64,000 nucleotides of DNA from Streptomyces lanatus (GTDB lineage: Bacteria > Actinomycetota > Actinomycetes > Streptomycetales > Streptomycetaceae), in contig NZ_BNBM01000026.1 in the NCBI RefSeq assembly GCF_014655715.1, positions 1-64,000 on the forward strand, read 5' to 3'. The notes below the pieces were generated by a model. That model saw only the letters and a program-made list of their open reading frames with translations. It ran no database searches and was not told the DNA's origin. The first letter of the stretch is position 1; every line of letters starts with the position of its first letter. A program made the translations under genes and the position numbers. Shown here in pieces: positions 51,211 through 59,290 of this stretch.

Positions 51211-52203
51211 CTACAGGGTCGGGACGGAGACCGGCACGGTCCTGCCGCCCTCCCGCATGGACGCGATCACCGCCTCGGCGACCACGGAGGCGGTCAGGCC
51301 CTCACGGGCGGAGGCCAGTGGGGAGGGACGCCCGGCGACGACCGCGTCGATCCACGCCTTCAGCTCCAGCCGGTAGGCGTCGGCGAACCGGGGCCGCCAG
51401 TCGGCCGGGTAGCCGGTGGAGCGGGTGCGGTCGGTGTGGCTCACGACCAGTGCGGGGTCGGCGAGTTGGAGCGCGCCGCGCTCGCAGACGACCTCGCAGC
51501 GGACCTCGTAGCCGTAGCGGGCGTTGAGGAACGTCTCGACGGTGGTGAGGGTGCCGTCGGCCGTGTGCAGCAGCATGATCTGCGGATCGCGCAGACCGGG
51601 AGACGACTCGCCCTCCGGCGCGTGCCAGGAGACCGCGGTGACGGGGGAGTCCAGCAGCCAGGGCACGATGTCGAGCTCGTGGATCGACGACCCCGTGACG
51701 CTGAACTCGCTGACCGCGCCCGGCGCCGAGGTCACCCCCCGGCTCACGCAGTGCACCACCCGCACCCTGCCGCTCGCGCCCTCGCCGAGCGCCGACTTCA
51801 GCGCGACGTACGCCGGGTCGAACCGGCGCATGAACCCGACCGAGACCAGCCCGCCGCCCGCCTCGTCGTCCTCGCGCACGACCTCCACGCACTCGGCGAC
51901 GGTCGGCGCCAGCGGCTTCTCGCACAGCACCGGCTTCCCGGCGCGCACGGCGGCCACGGTCAGCTCGGCGTGCGTGGAGTCGTGCGAGGCGATGACCACG
52001 GCGTCCACGGCGGGGTCGGCGATCAGCGCCAGCGCGTCGGGGCTCACCCGCGCTCCCGGTGCAGTGTCCGCGACAGCGCGGGAGCGTGCCTCGTCGACGT
52101 CCGTCACCGCCACGATCTCGGCGTCCGAGACATGGCCATGGAGCAGCCGCACATGGTCCGCGCCCATCACCCCGGCGCCGACCACACCCACCCGGACCGT
52201 CAT
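51211..52203 (-). CDS. Gfo/Idh/MocA oxidoreductase, inositol-dehydrogenase-like
   Basis: 330 aa from the ATG at 52203, overlapping the upstream stop (ATGA). GVVGAGVMGADHVRLL, CEKPLAP and SSIHELDIVPWLL closely follow the layout of the iolG at 43850, making it the most iolG-like of the extra copies. Probable NAD-dependent dehydrogenase of an inositol isomer. Confidence 0.87.
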   Translation of the reverse strand: MTVRVGVVGAGVMGADHVRLLHGHVSDAEIVAVTDVDEARSRAVADTAPGARVSPDALALIADPAVDAVVIASHDSTHAELTVAAVRAGKPVLCEKPLAPTVAECVEVVREDDEAGGGLVSVGFMRRFDPAYVALKSALGEGASGRVRVVHCVSRGVTSAPGAVSEFSVTGSSIHELDIVPWLLDSPVTAVSWHAPEGESSPGLRDPQIMLLHTADGTLTTVETFLNARYGYEVRCEVVCERGALQLADPALVVSHTDRTRSTGYPADWRPRFADAYRLELKAWIDAVVAGRPSPLASAREGLTASVVAEAVIASMREGGRTVPVSVPTL

Positions 52204-53354
52204 CCCGCCACCTCCACCCACGAACCGCTCTCGGCCGATCGGGACATGGCGTCCAGGACGGTGGCGCTGTGCACGGCGTCCGCGAGGGTCGCCCCGTGCG
52301 GAGTGCCCTCGGCGATCGAGCGCAGGAAGCGCTGGGCCTCGATCACCTTCAGATCGTCGTAGCCCATGCTCGTCGCGGCACCCGGCTGGAACGCTCCGTA
52401 CTCACCATGTGCCGGGCCCACATACACCGTGCTGACCGGCTGGTCCTGGTAGCTGGTGCCCCGGCTGATGCCGAGCTCGCCCATGCGGCGGAAGTCCCAG
52501 AACACCGCGCCCTTGGTGCCGTGCACCTCGAAGCCGTAGTTGTTCTGCTCGCCGACCGACACCCGGCAGGCCTCCAGGACGCCGCGGGCGCCGGAGGCGA
52601 AGCGCAGCAGACAGTTGACGTAGTCCTCGTTCTCGACCGGGCCGAGCTCACCGGTGGCGAGGGTGTGCCCGGCGGTGGCGCCGGTCGGGCGGGCGCGCTC
52701 GGGTACGAAGATCGCGGTGTCGGCGGTCAGCGAGGCGATGTCACCGAGCAGGAAACGGGCCAGGTCGGCGCCGTGCGAGGCGAGGTCGCCGAGCACTCCG
52801 CTGCCGCCGCGGTCACGCTCGTAGCGCCAGGTGAGAGCCCCTTGCGGGTGAGCCGCGTAGTCGCTGAAGAGGCGGACCCGGACGTGGGTGACAGTGCCGA
52901 GCTCGCCGGAGGCGATCAGGTCGCGGGCGGCCTCGACGGCGGGCGCGTTGCGGTAGTTGAAGCCGACCGCGCTCTGCACACCCGCCTTGGCGGCCGCGTC
53001 CGCCACCGCGCGGGCGTCCTCGGCGGTCAGGCCGACCGGCTTCTCGATCCAGATGTGCTTGCCGGCCTCGGCCATCGCCACGCCGATCTCCCGGTGCAGG
53101 AAGTTCGGGGCGGTGATGCTGACGGCCTGGACACGCGGGTCGGCGACGACGTCACGCCAGTCGCGGGCGGTCGAGGCGAACCCGAATTGTGCGGCGGCCT
53201 CCTCGGCCCGGCCGGGTACCTCCTCGGCGACGGTCACGGGCCGTGGGCGCAGGGGAAGCGCCGGGTAATGGTGCGCGACACGGGCGTAGGCCTGGGTGTG
53301 CACCCGCCCCATCCAGCCGAATCCGACGACGGCGACGCCGAGCGTGTCCACCAT
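52200..53354 (-). CDS. Gfo/Idh/MocA oxidoreductase, first gene of a three-paralogue operon
   Basis: 384 aa. ATG at 53354 with AGGGGC upstream. VVGFGWMGRVHTQAYARV cofactor region, IEKPVGLT catalytic Lys, DLASHGADLARFLLGD with the conserved Asp/His. Longer than the other two. Divergent from the second LacI gene across an operator. Substrate unknown, presumably a sugar or cyclitol. Confidence 0.87.
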   Translation of the reverse strand: MVDTLGVAVVGFGWMGRVHTQAYARVAHHYPALPLRPRPVTVAEEVPGRAEEAAAQFGFASTARDWRDVVADPRVQAVSITAPNFLHREIGVAMAEAGKHIWIEKPVGLTAEDARAVADAAAKAGVQSAVGFNYRNAPAVEAARDLIASGELGTVTHVRVRLFSDYAAHPQGALTWRYERDRGGSGVLGDLASHGADLARFLLGDIASLTADTAIFVPERARPTGATAGHTLATGELGPVENEDYVNCLLRFASGARGVLEACRVSVGEQNNYGFEVHGTKGAVFWDFRRMGELGISRGTSYQDQPVSTVYVGPAHGEYGAFQPGAATSMGYDDLKVIEAQRFLRSIAEGTPHGATLADAVHSATVLDAMSRSAESGSWVEVAG

Positions 53355-53376
53355 TGCAGCCCCTGCCTTGCATATT

Positions 53377-53482
53377 TGGACCGGTCCATTTTCTGTCCAG
53401 GCCACGATGGGCGCGCCCTGCTGCCGGTGTCAACCCTTCCCGCGCCCTTTGACAAGCGGACAAGGTGCATGGAACGGTCCAT
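53377..53482. promoter_or_regulatory. Two LacI-type operators between the triple Gfo/Idh operon and its LacI gene
   Basis: TGGACCGGTCCA (53377-53388) is a perfect palindrome just before the Gfo/Idh start. ATGGAACGGTCCAT (53469-53482) is a near-identical copy overlapping the first codons of the LacI gene, fitting autoregulation. Confidence 0.68.
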
Positions 53483-54491
53483 GTCCATGAGACCGCCGAC
53501 GATCCGTGATGTGGCCGACCGGGCCGGCGTCTCCAAGTCGCTGGTCTCGCTCGTGCTGCGCGGCTCTGAGCAGGTGCGCCCCGAGAAGCGGGAAGCGGTG
53601 CTACGGGCCGTACGCGAACTCGGCTACCGCCCGAACGCCGCCGCCCGCAGCCTCAGCGAGCAGCGCACCCGCACGGTCGGCGTCCTCCTCAACGATCTGC
53701 GCAACCCCTGGTTCGTGGACATGCTGGAGGGCCTCAACTCCCTCCTGCACGACAACGGCCTGCACATGCTCCTGGCCGACGCCCGCCTCAACCGCCGCAC
53801 CGGCCAGGACCCCGCCGGACCCTTCCTGGACCTGCGGGTCGACGGCCTGGTCGTGGTCGGCACCCTGCCCGACCCGGCCGCACTCGGCGCGGTGGCAGAA
53901 CGGCTCCCGGTGGTGGTCGCGGGCGCGCGCGAGCCGACACTGCCCGGCGTGGACATCGTCGTCAACGACGACGAGCGGGGCGCCCGCCTGGTCACCGAGC
54001 ACCTCATCGGACTCGGCCATCGGCGGATCGCGCACATCGCGGGATACGGGGCCGTCGGCGAACTGCGCCGGCGCAGCTTCGAGGCGACGATGCGGGAGCA
54101 CGGCCTCGCGGACGAGGCGGTCGTGGAGTCCAGCGACATGACCGAGGAGGGCGGCTACCGCACGACGGTACGGCTGCTGAGCCGCGCCGACCGGCCCACG
54201 GCTGTCTTCGCGGTGAACGACATCGCCGCGATCGGCGCGCTGTCGGCGGCCGAGGAGTCGGGGCTACGGGTGCCGCGCGACCTGTCCGTCGTCGGCTACG
54301 ACAACACGAGCATCGCCCGCCTGCGCCATGTCTGGCTCACCACCGTCGACAACGCCAGCCACGAGGTCGGCCGCCGCGCGGCCCGCTGTCTGCTCGACCG
54401 GTTCGAGGGCGCCGGGGGAGCGGGTGAACTCCATCTCGCGAAACCGACGTTGGAGATCCGGGGTTCGACGGCGCCCCCGGTCGTGGGCTGA
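53469..54491 (+). CDS. LacI-family regulator
   Basis: 340 aa from ATG 53469; ATGs at 53481 and 53487 are equally possible and would leave the second operator just upstream. HTH TIRDVADRAGVSKSLVSLVLRG, hinge YRPNAAARSLSEQRT, and a complete sugar-binding core ending DLSVVGYDNTSIARL. Divergent from three Gfo/Idh genes, its probable targets. Confidence 0.9.
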   Translation: MERSMSMRPPTIRDVADRAGVSKSLVSLVLRGSEQVRPEKREAVLRAVRELGYRPNAAARSLSEQRTRTVGVLLNDLRNPWFVDMLEGLNSLLHDNGLHMLLADARLNRRTGQDPAGPFLDLRVDGLVVVGTLPDPAALGAVAERLPVVVAGAREPTLPGVDIVVNDDERGARLVTEHLIGLGHRRIAHIAGYGAVGELRRRSFEATMREHGLADEAVVESSDMTEEGGYRTTVRLLSRADRPTAVFAVNDIAAIGALSAAEESGLRVPRDLSVVGYDNTSIARLRHVWLTTVDNASHEVGRRAARCLLDRFEGAGGAGELHLAKPTLEIRGSTAPPVVG

Positions 54492-54495
54492 TCGC

Positions 54496-54840
54496 TCACA
54501 GATTGATCGAGTACGCCTTACGCAGCGTCTCGTGCACCGTCCACGTCGTACGGTCGCCCTCGCGCAGCACGGCCATGTCGCCCGGCCCGACCTTCAGCGT
54601 CGGCCCGCCCTCGACCTCGATGGTGGCCGAGCCGCTGATCACGACGAACAGCTCGTCCGCCTCGGTGTCGGTGACCACGCCGGGCGTGATCTGCCAGACG
54701 CCCCGCACCTGACGCCCGTCCTCGGACTCCCAGACCACCTTCCCGGTCACCTCGGGCGTCCCGGAGAGGATCTGTTCGGGTGCGAGGGGCTCGGGTTCGA
54801 GGTCGGCGTCGGGGATGTGCAGTACGAAGCTGTGCGTCAT
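54496..54840 (-). CDS. Small cupin protein
   Basis: 114 aa. A single cupin of the DUF861 type: QITPGVVTDTEADELFVVISGSATIEV followed by VGPGDMAVLREGDRTTW. The usual His metal ligands are mostly replaced, so catalysis is uncertain. Convergent with LacI and divergent from the GntR gene. Function unknown. Confidence 0.75.
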   Translation of the reverse strand: MTHSFVLHIPDADLEPEPLAPEQILSGTPEVTGKVVWESEDGRQVRGVWQITPGVVTDTEADELFVVISGSATIEVEGGPTLKVGPGDMAVLREGDRTTWTVHETLRKAYSINL

Positions 54841-54907
54841 GCGGCGACCTTATCCGCCGCCACGGACAGCGCCCTCGGTCCCACTCGCGCCCAATACGGC
54901 GGACAAA

Positions 54908-54940
54908 ATTGTTGACAATTCTGTTTGGCTAGATTTACGT
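54908..54940 (+). promoter_or_regulatory. GntR-like operator and promoter of the aromatic operon
   Basis: ATTGTTGACAAT (54908-54919) is a palindrome with a 2-bp centre and includes TTGACA (54912-54917). TTACGT at 54935-54940 is a suitable -10 after 17 bp. An almost identical element precedes the MFS gene at 59214. Confidence 0.65.
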
Positions 54941-54968
54941 TCGACAGGCACTCACTCAGGGAGGGCAC

Positions 54969-55619
54969 ATGCCGAAAGAAGCCCGTCCGAGCACCGGGGA
55001 GCAGGCCAAGCAGCATGCGCTCGCGCAGCTGCGGCAGGCGATCCTGCACGGCGAGATGGCACCGGCACAGCGGCTGGTGGAGAACGAACTCGCCGAGCAG
55101 TTCGGTGTGACACGGGCCAGCATCCGCGCGGCACTGATCGACCTGGAGGCCCAGGGCCTGGTCGAACGGATCCGCAACCGCGGCTCGCGGGTCCGGGTGG
55201 TGACCGTGGAGGAAGCGGTCGCCATCACCGAGTGCCGCATGGTGCTGGAAGGGCTCTGCGCGTCCAAGGCAGCCGTCGCCGCCAGCGACGAGCAACTGAC
55301 CGTACTGGCGGATCTGGGTACGGCCATGACCAAGGCCGTGGCCGACGGCGAGCCGATGACGTACTCCGAGCTGAACCAGGAACTGCACGCCAGGATCCGG
55401 GAGTTCTCCGGCCAGCGCACGGCCGTGGAGCTGCTGGAGCGGCTCAACGCCCAACTGGTGCGCCATCGCTTCCAGTTGGCGCTGCGGCCGGGTCGTCCCC
55501 AGCACTCCCTGAACGAGCACCTGGCCATGATCGAGACGATCACGGCCAGGGACCCGCAGGCGGCCGAGGAGGCCGTCCGCGCCCACCTCACCAGCGTGAT
55601 CGAGGCGCTGCGCGACTGA
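54969..55619 (+). CDS. FadR-type GntR regulator of the aromatic-acid operon
   Basis: 216 aa. Winged helix at 15-75 (LRQAILHGEMAPAQRLVENELAEQFGVTRASIRAALIDLEAQG) and a helical FCD domain with metal-site residues (ECRMVLEG, ELNQELHARI, EHLAMIETI). First gene of the operon and probably self-regulating through the element at 54908. The ligand is likely the aromatic acid or a ring-cleavage product. Confidence 0.88.
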   Translation: MPKEARPSTGEQAKQHALAQLRQAILHGEMAPAQRLVENELAEQFGVTRASIRAALIDLEAQGLVERIRNRGSRVRVVTVEEAVAITECRMVLEGLCASKAAVAASDEQLTVLADLGTAMTKAVADGEPMTYSELNQELHARIREFSGQRTAVELLERLNAQLVRHRFQLALRPGRPQHSLNEHLAMIETITARDPQAAEEAVRAHLTSVIEALRD

Positions 55620-55667
55620 CGCGACTGCGCGGGGTGGGCGCCCATCTGTCACCAAGGAGATCAGAGA

Positions 55668-56420
55668 ATGACTCAGGCCAACGCGCCCGCCGGTCCACCC
55701 CGCTCGACCCTCGTCATCACCGCGCACGCCGGCGACTTCGTGTGGCGGGCGGGCGGCGCCATCGCCCTGGCCGCCGCCCGGGGCGAGAAGGCCACCATCG
55801 CCTGTCTGACCTTCGGTGAGCGCGGCGAGTCCGCCAAGGCCTGGCGCGAGGGCAAGCAGTTGACCGAGATCAAGGCGATACGCCGCGACGAGTCCGAGCG
55901 CGCCGCCGCCACCCTCGGCGCCGAGGTCCGCTTCTTCGACGCCGGCGACTACCCGCTGGTCGCCGACGCCGAGCTGACCGACCAGCTCGTGGCCGTCTAC
56001 CGCGAGACCCAGCCGGACGTCGTCCTCACCCACCCCACCGAGGACCCGTACAACGGCGACCACCCGGTCGCCAACCGCATGGCCCTCCAGGCCCGCATCC
56101 TCGCCCAGGCCATCGGCTACCCCGGCGAAGGCGACATCATCGGCGCCCCGCCGGTCTTCTACTTCGAGCCCCACCAGCCCGAGATGAGCGGCTTCAGGCC
56201 CGAGGTCCTGCTCGACATCACCGACGTGTGGGAGACCAAGCGCAAGGCCATGGAGTGCCTCGGCGCCCAGCAGCACCTATGGGACTACTACACCGACCTC
56301 GCCGTACGCCGCGGCGTCCAGCTCAAGCGCAACGCCGGACCCAACCTGGGCCTGGCCCACAAGACCATGGCCGAGGCCTATATGCGCCCCTACCCGCAGA
56401 TCGCGAAGGAGCTGGCATGA
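55668..56420 (+). CDS. galB: 4-oxalomesaconate hydratase, PIG-L family (GalB-like)
   Basis: 250 aa. PIG-L/LmbE fold with AHAGDFVWRAGG instead of the usual AHPDDE, a variant shared with Pseudomonas putida GalB, and the zinc ligand in GDHPVAN. It hydrates 4-carboxy-2-hydroxymuconate to 4-carboxy-4-hydroxy-2-oxoadipate. The assignment is supported by the directly following galC- and galD-like genes. A four-base overlap joins it to the next gene. Confidence 0.82.
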   Translation: MTQANAPAGPPRSTLVITAHAGDFVWRAGGAIALAAARGEKATIACLTFGERGESAKAWREGKQLTEIKAIRRDESERAAATLGAEVRFFDAGDYPLVADAELTDQLVAVYRETQPDVVLTHPTEDPYNGDHPVANRMALQARILAQAIGYPGEGDIIGAPPVFYFEPHQPEMSGFRPEVLLDITDVWETKRKAMECLGAQQHLWDYYTDLAVRRGVQLKRNAGPNLGLAHKTMAEAYMRPYPQIAKELA

Positions 56421-57130
56421 GCGGCGTCATCGTCACCAACCCCCCGAAGGCGCAGCTCAAGGACGTCGACGCGCTGGCCCGCTTCGGCGTGGCGACGGTG
56501 AGCGAGGCCATGGGCCGAACGGGCCTGCTGGGCCCGGAGATCCGCCCCGTCCAGCAGGGCGTACGAGTCGCCGGCACCGCCGTCACCGTGCTCGGCTGGC
56601 CCGGTGACAACCTCATGATCCACGCCGCGGTGGAGCAATGCGGCGAGGGCGACATCCTGGTCGTCACGACCACCTCGCCCTGCACGGACGGCCTGTTCGG
56701 CGAGCTGTTCGCCACCGCCCTGAAGCGGCGCGGGGTACGCGGAGTCGTCATGAACACCGGCATCCGCGACACCCAGGAACTGCGCGACATGGGCTTCGCC
56801 GCCTGGTCCCGCGCGGTCTCCTCGCAGGGCACCGTCAAGGCCACGGGCGGCTCGGTCAACGTGCCGATCGCCATCGACGGCCAGGTGATCCGCCCGGGTG
56901 ACGTGATCCTCGCCGACGACGACGGTGTCGTGGTCGTCCCGCGCGAGCGGGCGGCGGAGACGGTCGAGAAGTCCGAGGCCCGCGAGGCCAAGGAGGCCGC
57001 CACCCGCGCCGCCTTCATCGAGGGCCAACTCGGCCTGGACCGCTACGGGTTGCGCGAGACGCTGAAGCGGCTCGGCGTCGAGTACAAGTCGTACGACGAG
57101 TACGAGCAGTACGCGGGGGAGCGACCGTGA
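56417..57130 (+). CDS. galC: 4-carboxy-4-hydroxy-2-oxoadipate aldolase (GalC/LigK-like)
   Basis: 237 aa. RraA-fold class II pyruvate aldolase: GVATVSEAMGRTGLL near the start, the GELFATALKRRGVRGVVMNTGIRDTQEL stretch bearing the substrate Arg and metal Asp, and ILADDDGVVVVP. It cleaves the hydrated intermediate to pyruvate and oxaloacetate. ATGA overlap with the upstream gene. Confidence 0.88.
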   Translation: MSGVIVTNPPKAQLKDVDALARFGVATVSEAMGRTGLLGPEIRPVQQGVRVAGTAVTVLGWPGDNLMIHAAVEQCGEGDILVVTTTSPCTDGLFGELFATALKRRGVRGVVMNTGIRDTQELRDMGFAAWSRAVSSQGTVKATGGSVNVPIAIDGQVIRPGDVILADDDGVVVVPRERAAETVEKSEAREAKEAATRAAFIEGQLGLDRYGLRETLKRLGVEYKSYDEYEQYAGERP

Positions 57131-58209
57131 CCGCCGGGGTGCCCTGTCTGCTGATGCGGGGCGGCACTTCCAAGGGTGCCTACTTCCTCGCCGAGGACCT
57201 CCCGGCCGAACCCGCCCTGCGGGACGAGCTGTTGCTGCGGATCATGGGCAGCCCGGACGAGCGGCAGATCGACGGCCTCGGCGGGGCGCATCCGCTCACC
57301 AGCAAGGTCGCCGTGATCTCGCCCTCGACCGATCCACGGGCCGACGTCGACTATCTCTTCCTCCAAGTCGCCGTCGACCGTGCGGTAGTGAGCGATCGTC
57401 AGAACTGCGGGAACATCCTCGCCGGCGTCGGCCCGTTCGCCGTGGAGCGCGGGCTGGTCCCGGCGGGGGAGGAGGAGACCTCGGTCCGCATCCGCATGGT
57501 CAACTCCGGGGACCTCGCTACGGCGACCTTCCCGACGCCCGGCGGCCGGGGCGAGTACACGGGTGACGCCGAGATCTCCGGGGTGCCGGGCACCGCCGCC
57601 CCCATCGTACTCGAATTCCCGCCCGGCGACAGGAAGTTGCTGCCCACCGGCAACGTCCGGGACATGATCGACGGCATCCCCGTGACCTGCGTGGACAACG
57701 GCATGCCGACCGTCCTGGTCCATGCGGACGACCTCAAGGTCACCGGCCACGAGTCGCCGAAGGAGCTGGAGGTGGACGCCGCGTTGGCCGACCGTCTTCG
57801 TGAACTCCGCCTGAATGCAGGCGAGTTGATGGGCCTCGGCGACGTGTCCGACACCACCGTCCCCAAACTCACCCTCCTGGCCCCACCCCGCCACGGCGGC
57901 GCGATCACCACCCGCACCTTCATCCCGGTCCGCTGTCATACGTCGATAGGCGTGCTCGGTGCGGCAAGCGTCGCCGCGGGCCTGCGCATGGCGGGCGGCG
58001 TCGGCACGGACATCGCACGGCTCCCCGACGGCGACCGCATCCGCATCGAACACCCCACAGGCTTCCTCGACATCGAGAGCAGCCTCGGCACCGACACCAC
58101 CGGCCTGCCCACCGCCCGCCGTACGGCAGTCGTCCGTACGGCACGCAAGATCTTCGACGGCACCGTCTTCCCCAGGGCCGTCGCCCGACCCACGGGAGGT
58201 CACCGATGA
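57127..58209 (+). CDS. galD: 4-oxalomesaconate tautomerase, PrpF family (GalD-like)
   Basis: 360 aa, GTG start overlapping the upstream stop (GTGA). The fold is PrpF/diaminopimelate-epimerase-like: PCLLMRGGTSKGAYF, the conserved NCGNILAGVGPFA with the first catalytic Cys, and a second Cys in FIPVRCHTSIGVLGA. It converts the keto form of 4-oxalomesaconate to the enol form used by GalB. Neighbours discriminate it from methylaconitate isomerase. Confidence 0.85.
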   Translation: MTAGVPCLLMRGGTSKGAYFLAEDLPAEPALRDELLLRIMGSPDERQIDGLGGAHPLTSKVAVISPSTDPRADVDYLFLQVAVDRAVVSDRQNCGNILAGVGPFAVERGLVPAGEEETSVRIRMVNSGDLATATFPTPGGRGEYTGDAEISGVPGTAAPIVLEFPPGDRKLLPTGNVRDMIDGIPVTCVDNGMPTVLVHADDLKVTGHESPKELEVDAALADRLRELRLNAGELMGLGDVSDTTVPKLTLLAPPRHGGAITTRTFIPVRCHTSIGVLGAASVAAGLRMAGGVGTDIARLPDGDRIRIEHPTGFLDIESSLGTDTTGLPTARRTAVVRTARKIFDGTVFPRAVARPTGGHR

Positions 58210-59156
58210 CCCCGCCCCTCGGCGACATCGCCCACATCGGCCACACCCAGCTCTTCACCCCCGAACTGGACGCCAGTGTCGCCTTCTTCACCGACTATCT
58301 GGGTCTGACGGTCAACGGCCAGGACAGCGACACCGTGTACCTGCGCACCTACGACGACTACGAGCACCACAGCCTGGTCCTCACCGCCCGCGACCGGCCC
58401 GGCCTCGGCCGGCTCGCCCTGCGCACCTCCAGCGAGGAGGCACTTCACCGCCGTATCAAGGCGGTCGAGGAGTCGGGCGGCACCGGAAAGTGGGTCGAGG
58501 ACGAACCCGGACTCGGCAGGCTCTACGTCACCGCCGACCCGGACGGCCACGAACATGCCCTCTACTGGGAGAGCGAGCACTACCGGGCCCCCGAGGAACT
58601 CAGGCCCGCGTTGAAGAACCAGCCGCAGGCCAAGCCCAACAGGGGAGTCGGCGTACGGCGGTTGGACCACATCAACTTCCTCGCCGCAGACGTGCTCGCC
58701 AACGCCGAGTTCCAGGAGCGGGTGCTGGGGGCCCGCCCCACGGAGCAGATCCGGCTCGACTCCGGGAAGATCGGGGCGCGCTGGCTGACCTTCACCGACA
58801 AGTCGTACGACGTCGTCTACACCGCGGACTGGACCGGTTCCGCCGGTCGCCTGCACCACATCGCCTTCGCGACCGACACCCGCGAGGAGATCCTGCGTGC
58901 CGCCGACCTCGCCATCGACTCCGGCGTGTTCATCGAGACGGGCCCGCACAAGCACGCCATCCAGCAGACGTTCTTCCTGTACGTCTACGAGCCCGGCGGC
59001 AACCGCATCGAGCTGTGCAACCCGCTCACCCGCCTCGTCCTGGCCCCGGACTGGCCGCTGATCACCTGGACCGAGGCCGAGCGGGCCAAGGGGCAGGCGT
59101 GGGGTCTGAAGACGATCGAGTCCTTCCATACGCATGGGACCCCGCCGGTCGCCTGA
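58206..59156 (+). CDS. VOC-family extradiol ring-cleavage dioxygenase (catechol 2,3-dioxygenase-like)
   Basis: 316 aa with two VOC modules. The Fe(II) ligands are likely the His of RLDHINF, the His of RLHHIAF and the Glu of GNRIELCNP. The second-sphere His of GPHKHAI and the Tyr of LYVYEP align with those of catechol 2,3-dioxygenases, so the active site is complete. It is coupled by ATGA overlap to galD. Expected to open a dihydroxy- or trihydroxybenzoate ring. Because the downstream genes use 4-oxalomesaconate, the substrate may be gallate or a related acid, which is normally cleaved by an unrelated LigB-type enzyme. Confidence 0.82.
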   Translation: MTPPLGDIAHIGHTQLFTPELDASVAFFTDYLGLTVNGQDSDTVYLRTYDDYEHHSLVLTARDRPGLGRLALRTSSEEALHRRIKAVEESGGTGKWVEDEPGLGRLYVTADPDGHEHALYWESEHYRAPEELRPALKNQPQAKPNRGVGVRRLDHINFLAADVLANAEFQERVLGARPTEQIRLDSGKIGARWLTFTDKSYDVVYTADWTGSAGRLHHIAFATDTREEILRAADLAIDSGVFIETGPHKHAIQQTFFLYVYEPGGNRIELCNPLTRLVLAPDWPLITWTEAERAKGQAWGLKTIESFHTHGTPPVA

Positions 59157-59213
59157 GACGGCCCAAGCCCTCTTTCCGGACGCCACATTCAAGGATGCCG
59201 GATTGTCGCTGAG

Positions 59214-59258
59214 ATTGTTGACAAAACTGTTGACTCTCTCGCTCCCGGCTCCTTAGCG
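59214..59258 (+). promoter_or_regulatory. GntR-like operator and promoter of the aromatic-acid importer
   Basis: ATTGTTGACAA (59214-59224) is followed by CTGTTGACT, matching the element at 54908 over about 16 of 18 positions. TTGACT at 59230-59235 and TTAGCG at 59253-59258 give a 17-bp spaced promoter. Confidence 0.62.
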
Positions 59259-59290
59259 TCTGGCGCACAACGCACGAGAGGAAAACAAGG

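Noticed and set aside
52059..53468. In-frame upstream extension of the second LacI gene
   Set aside because: It is antisense to Gfo/Idh genes. The HTH begins right after the ATGs at 53469-53487.
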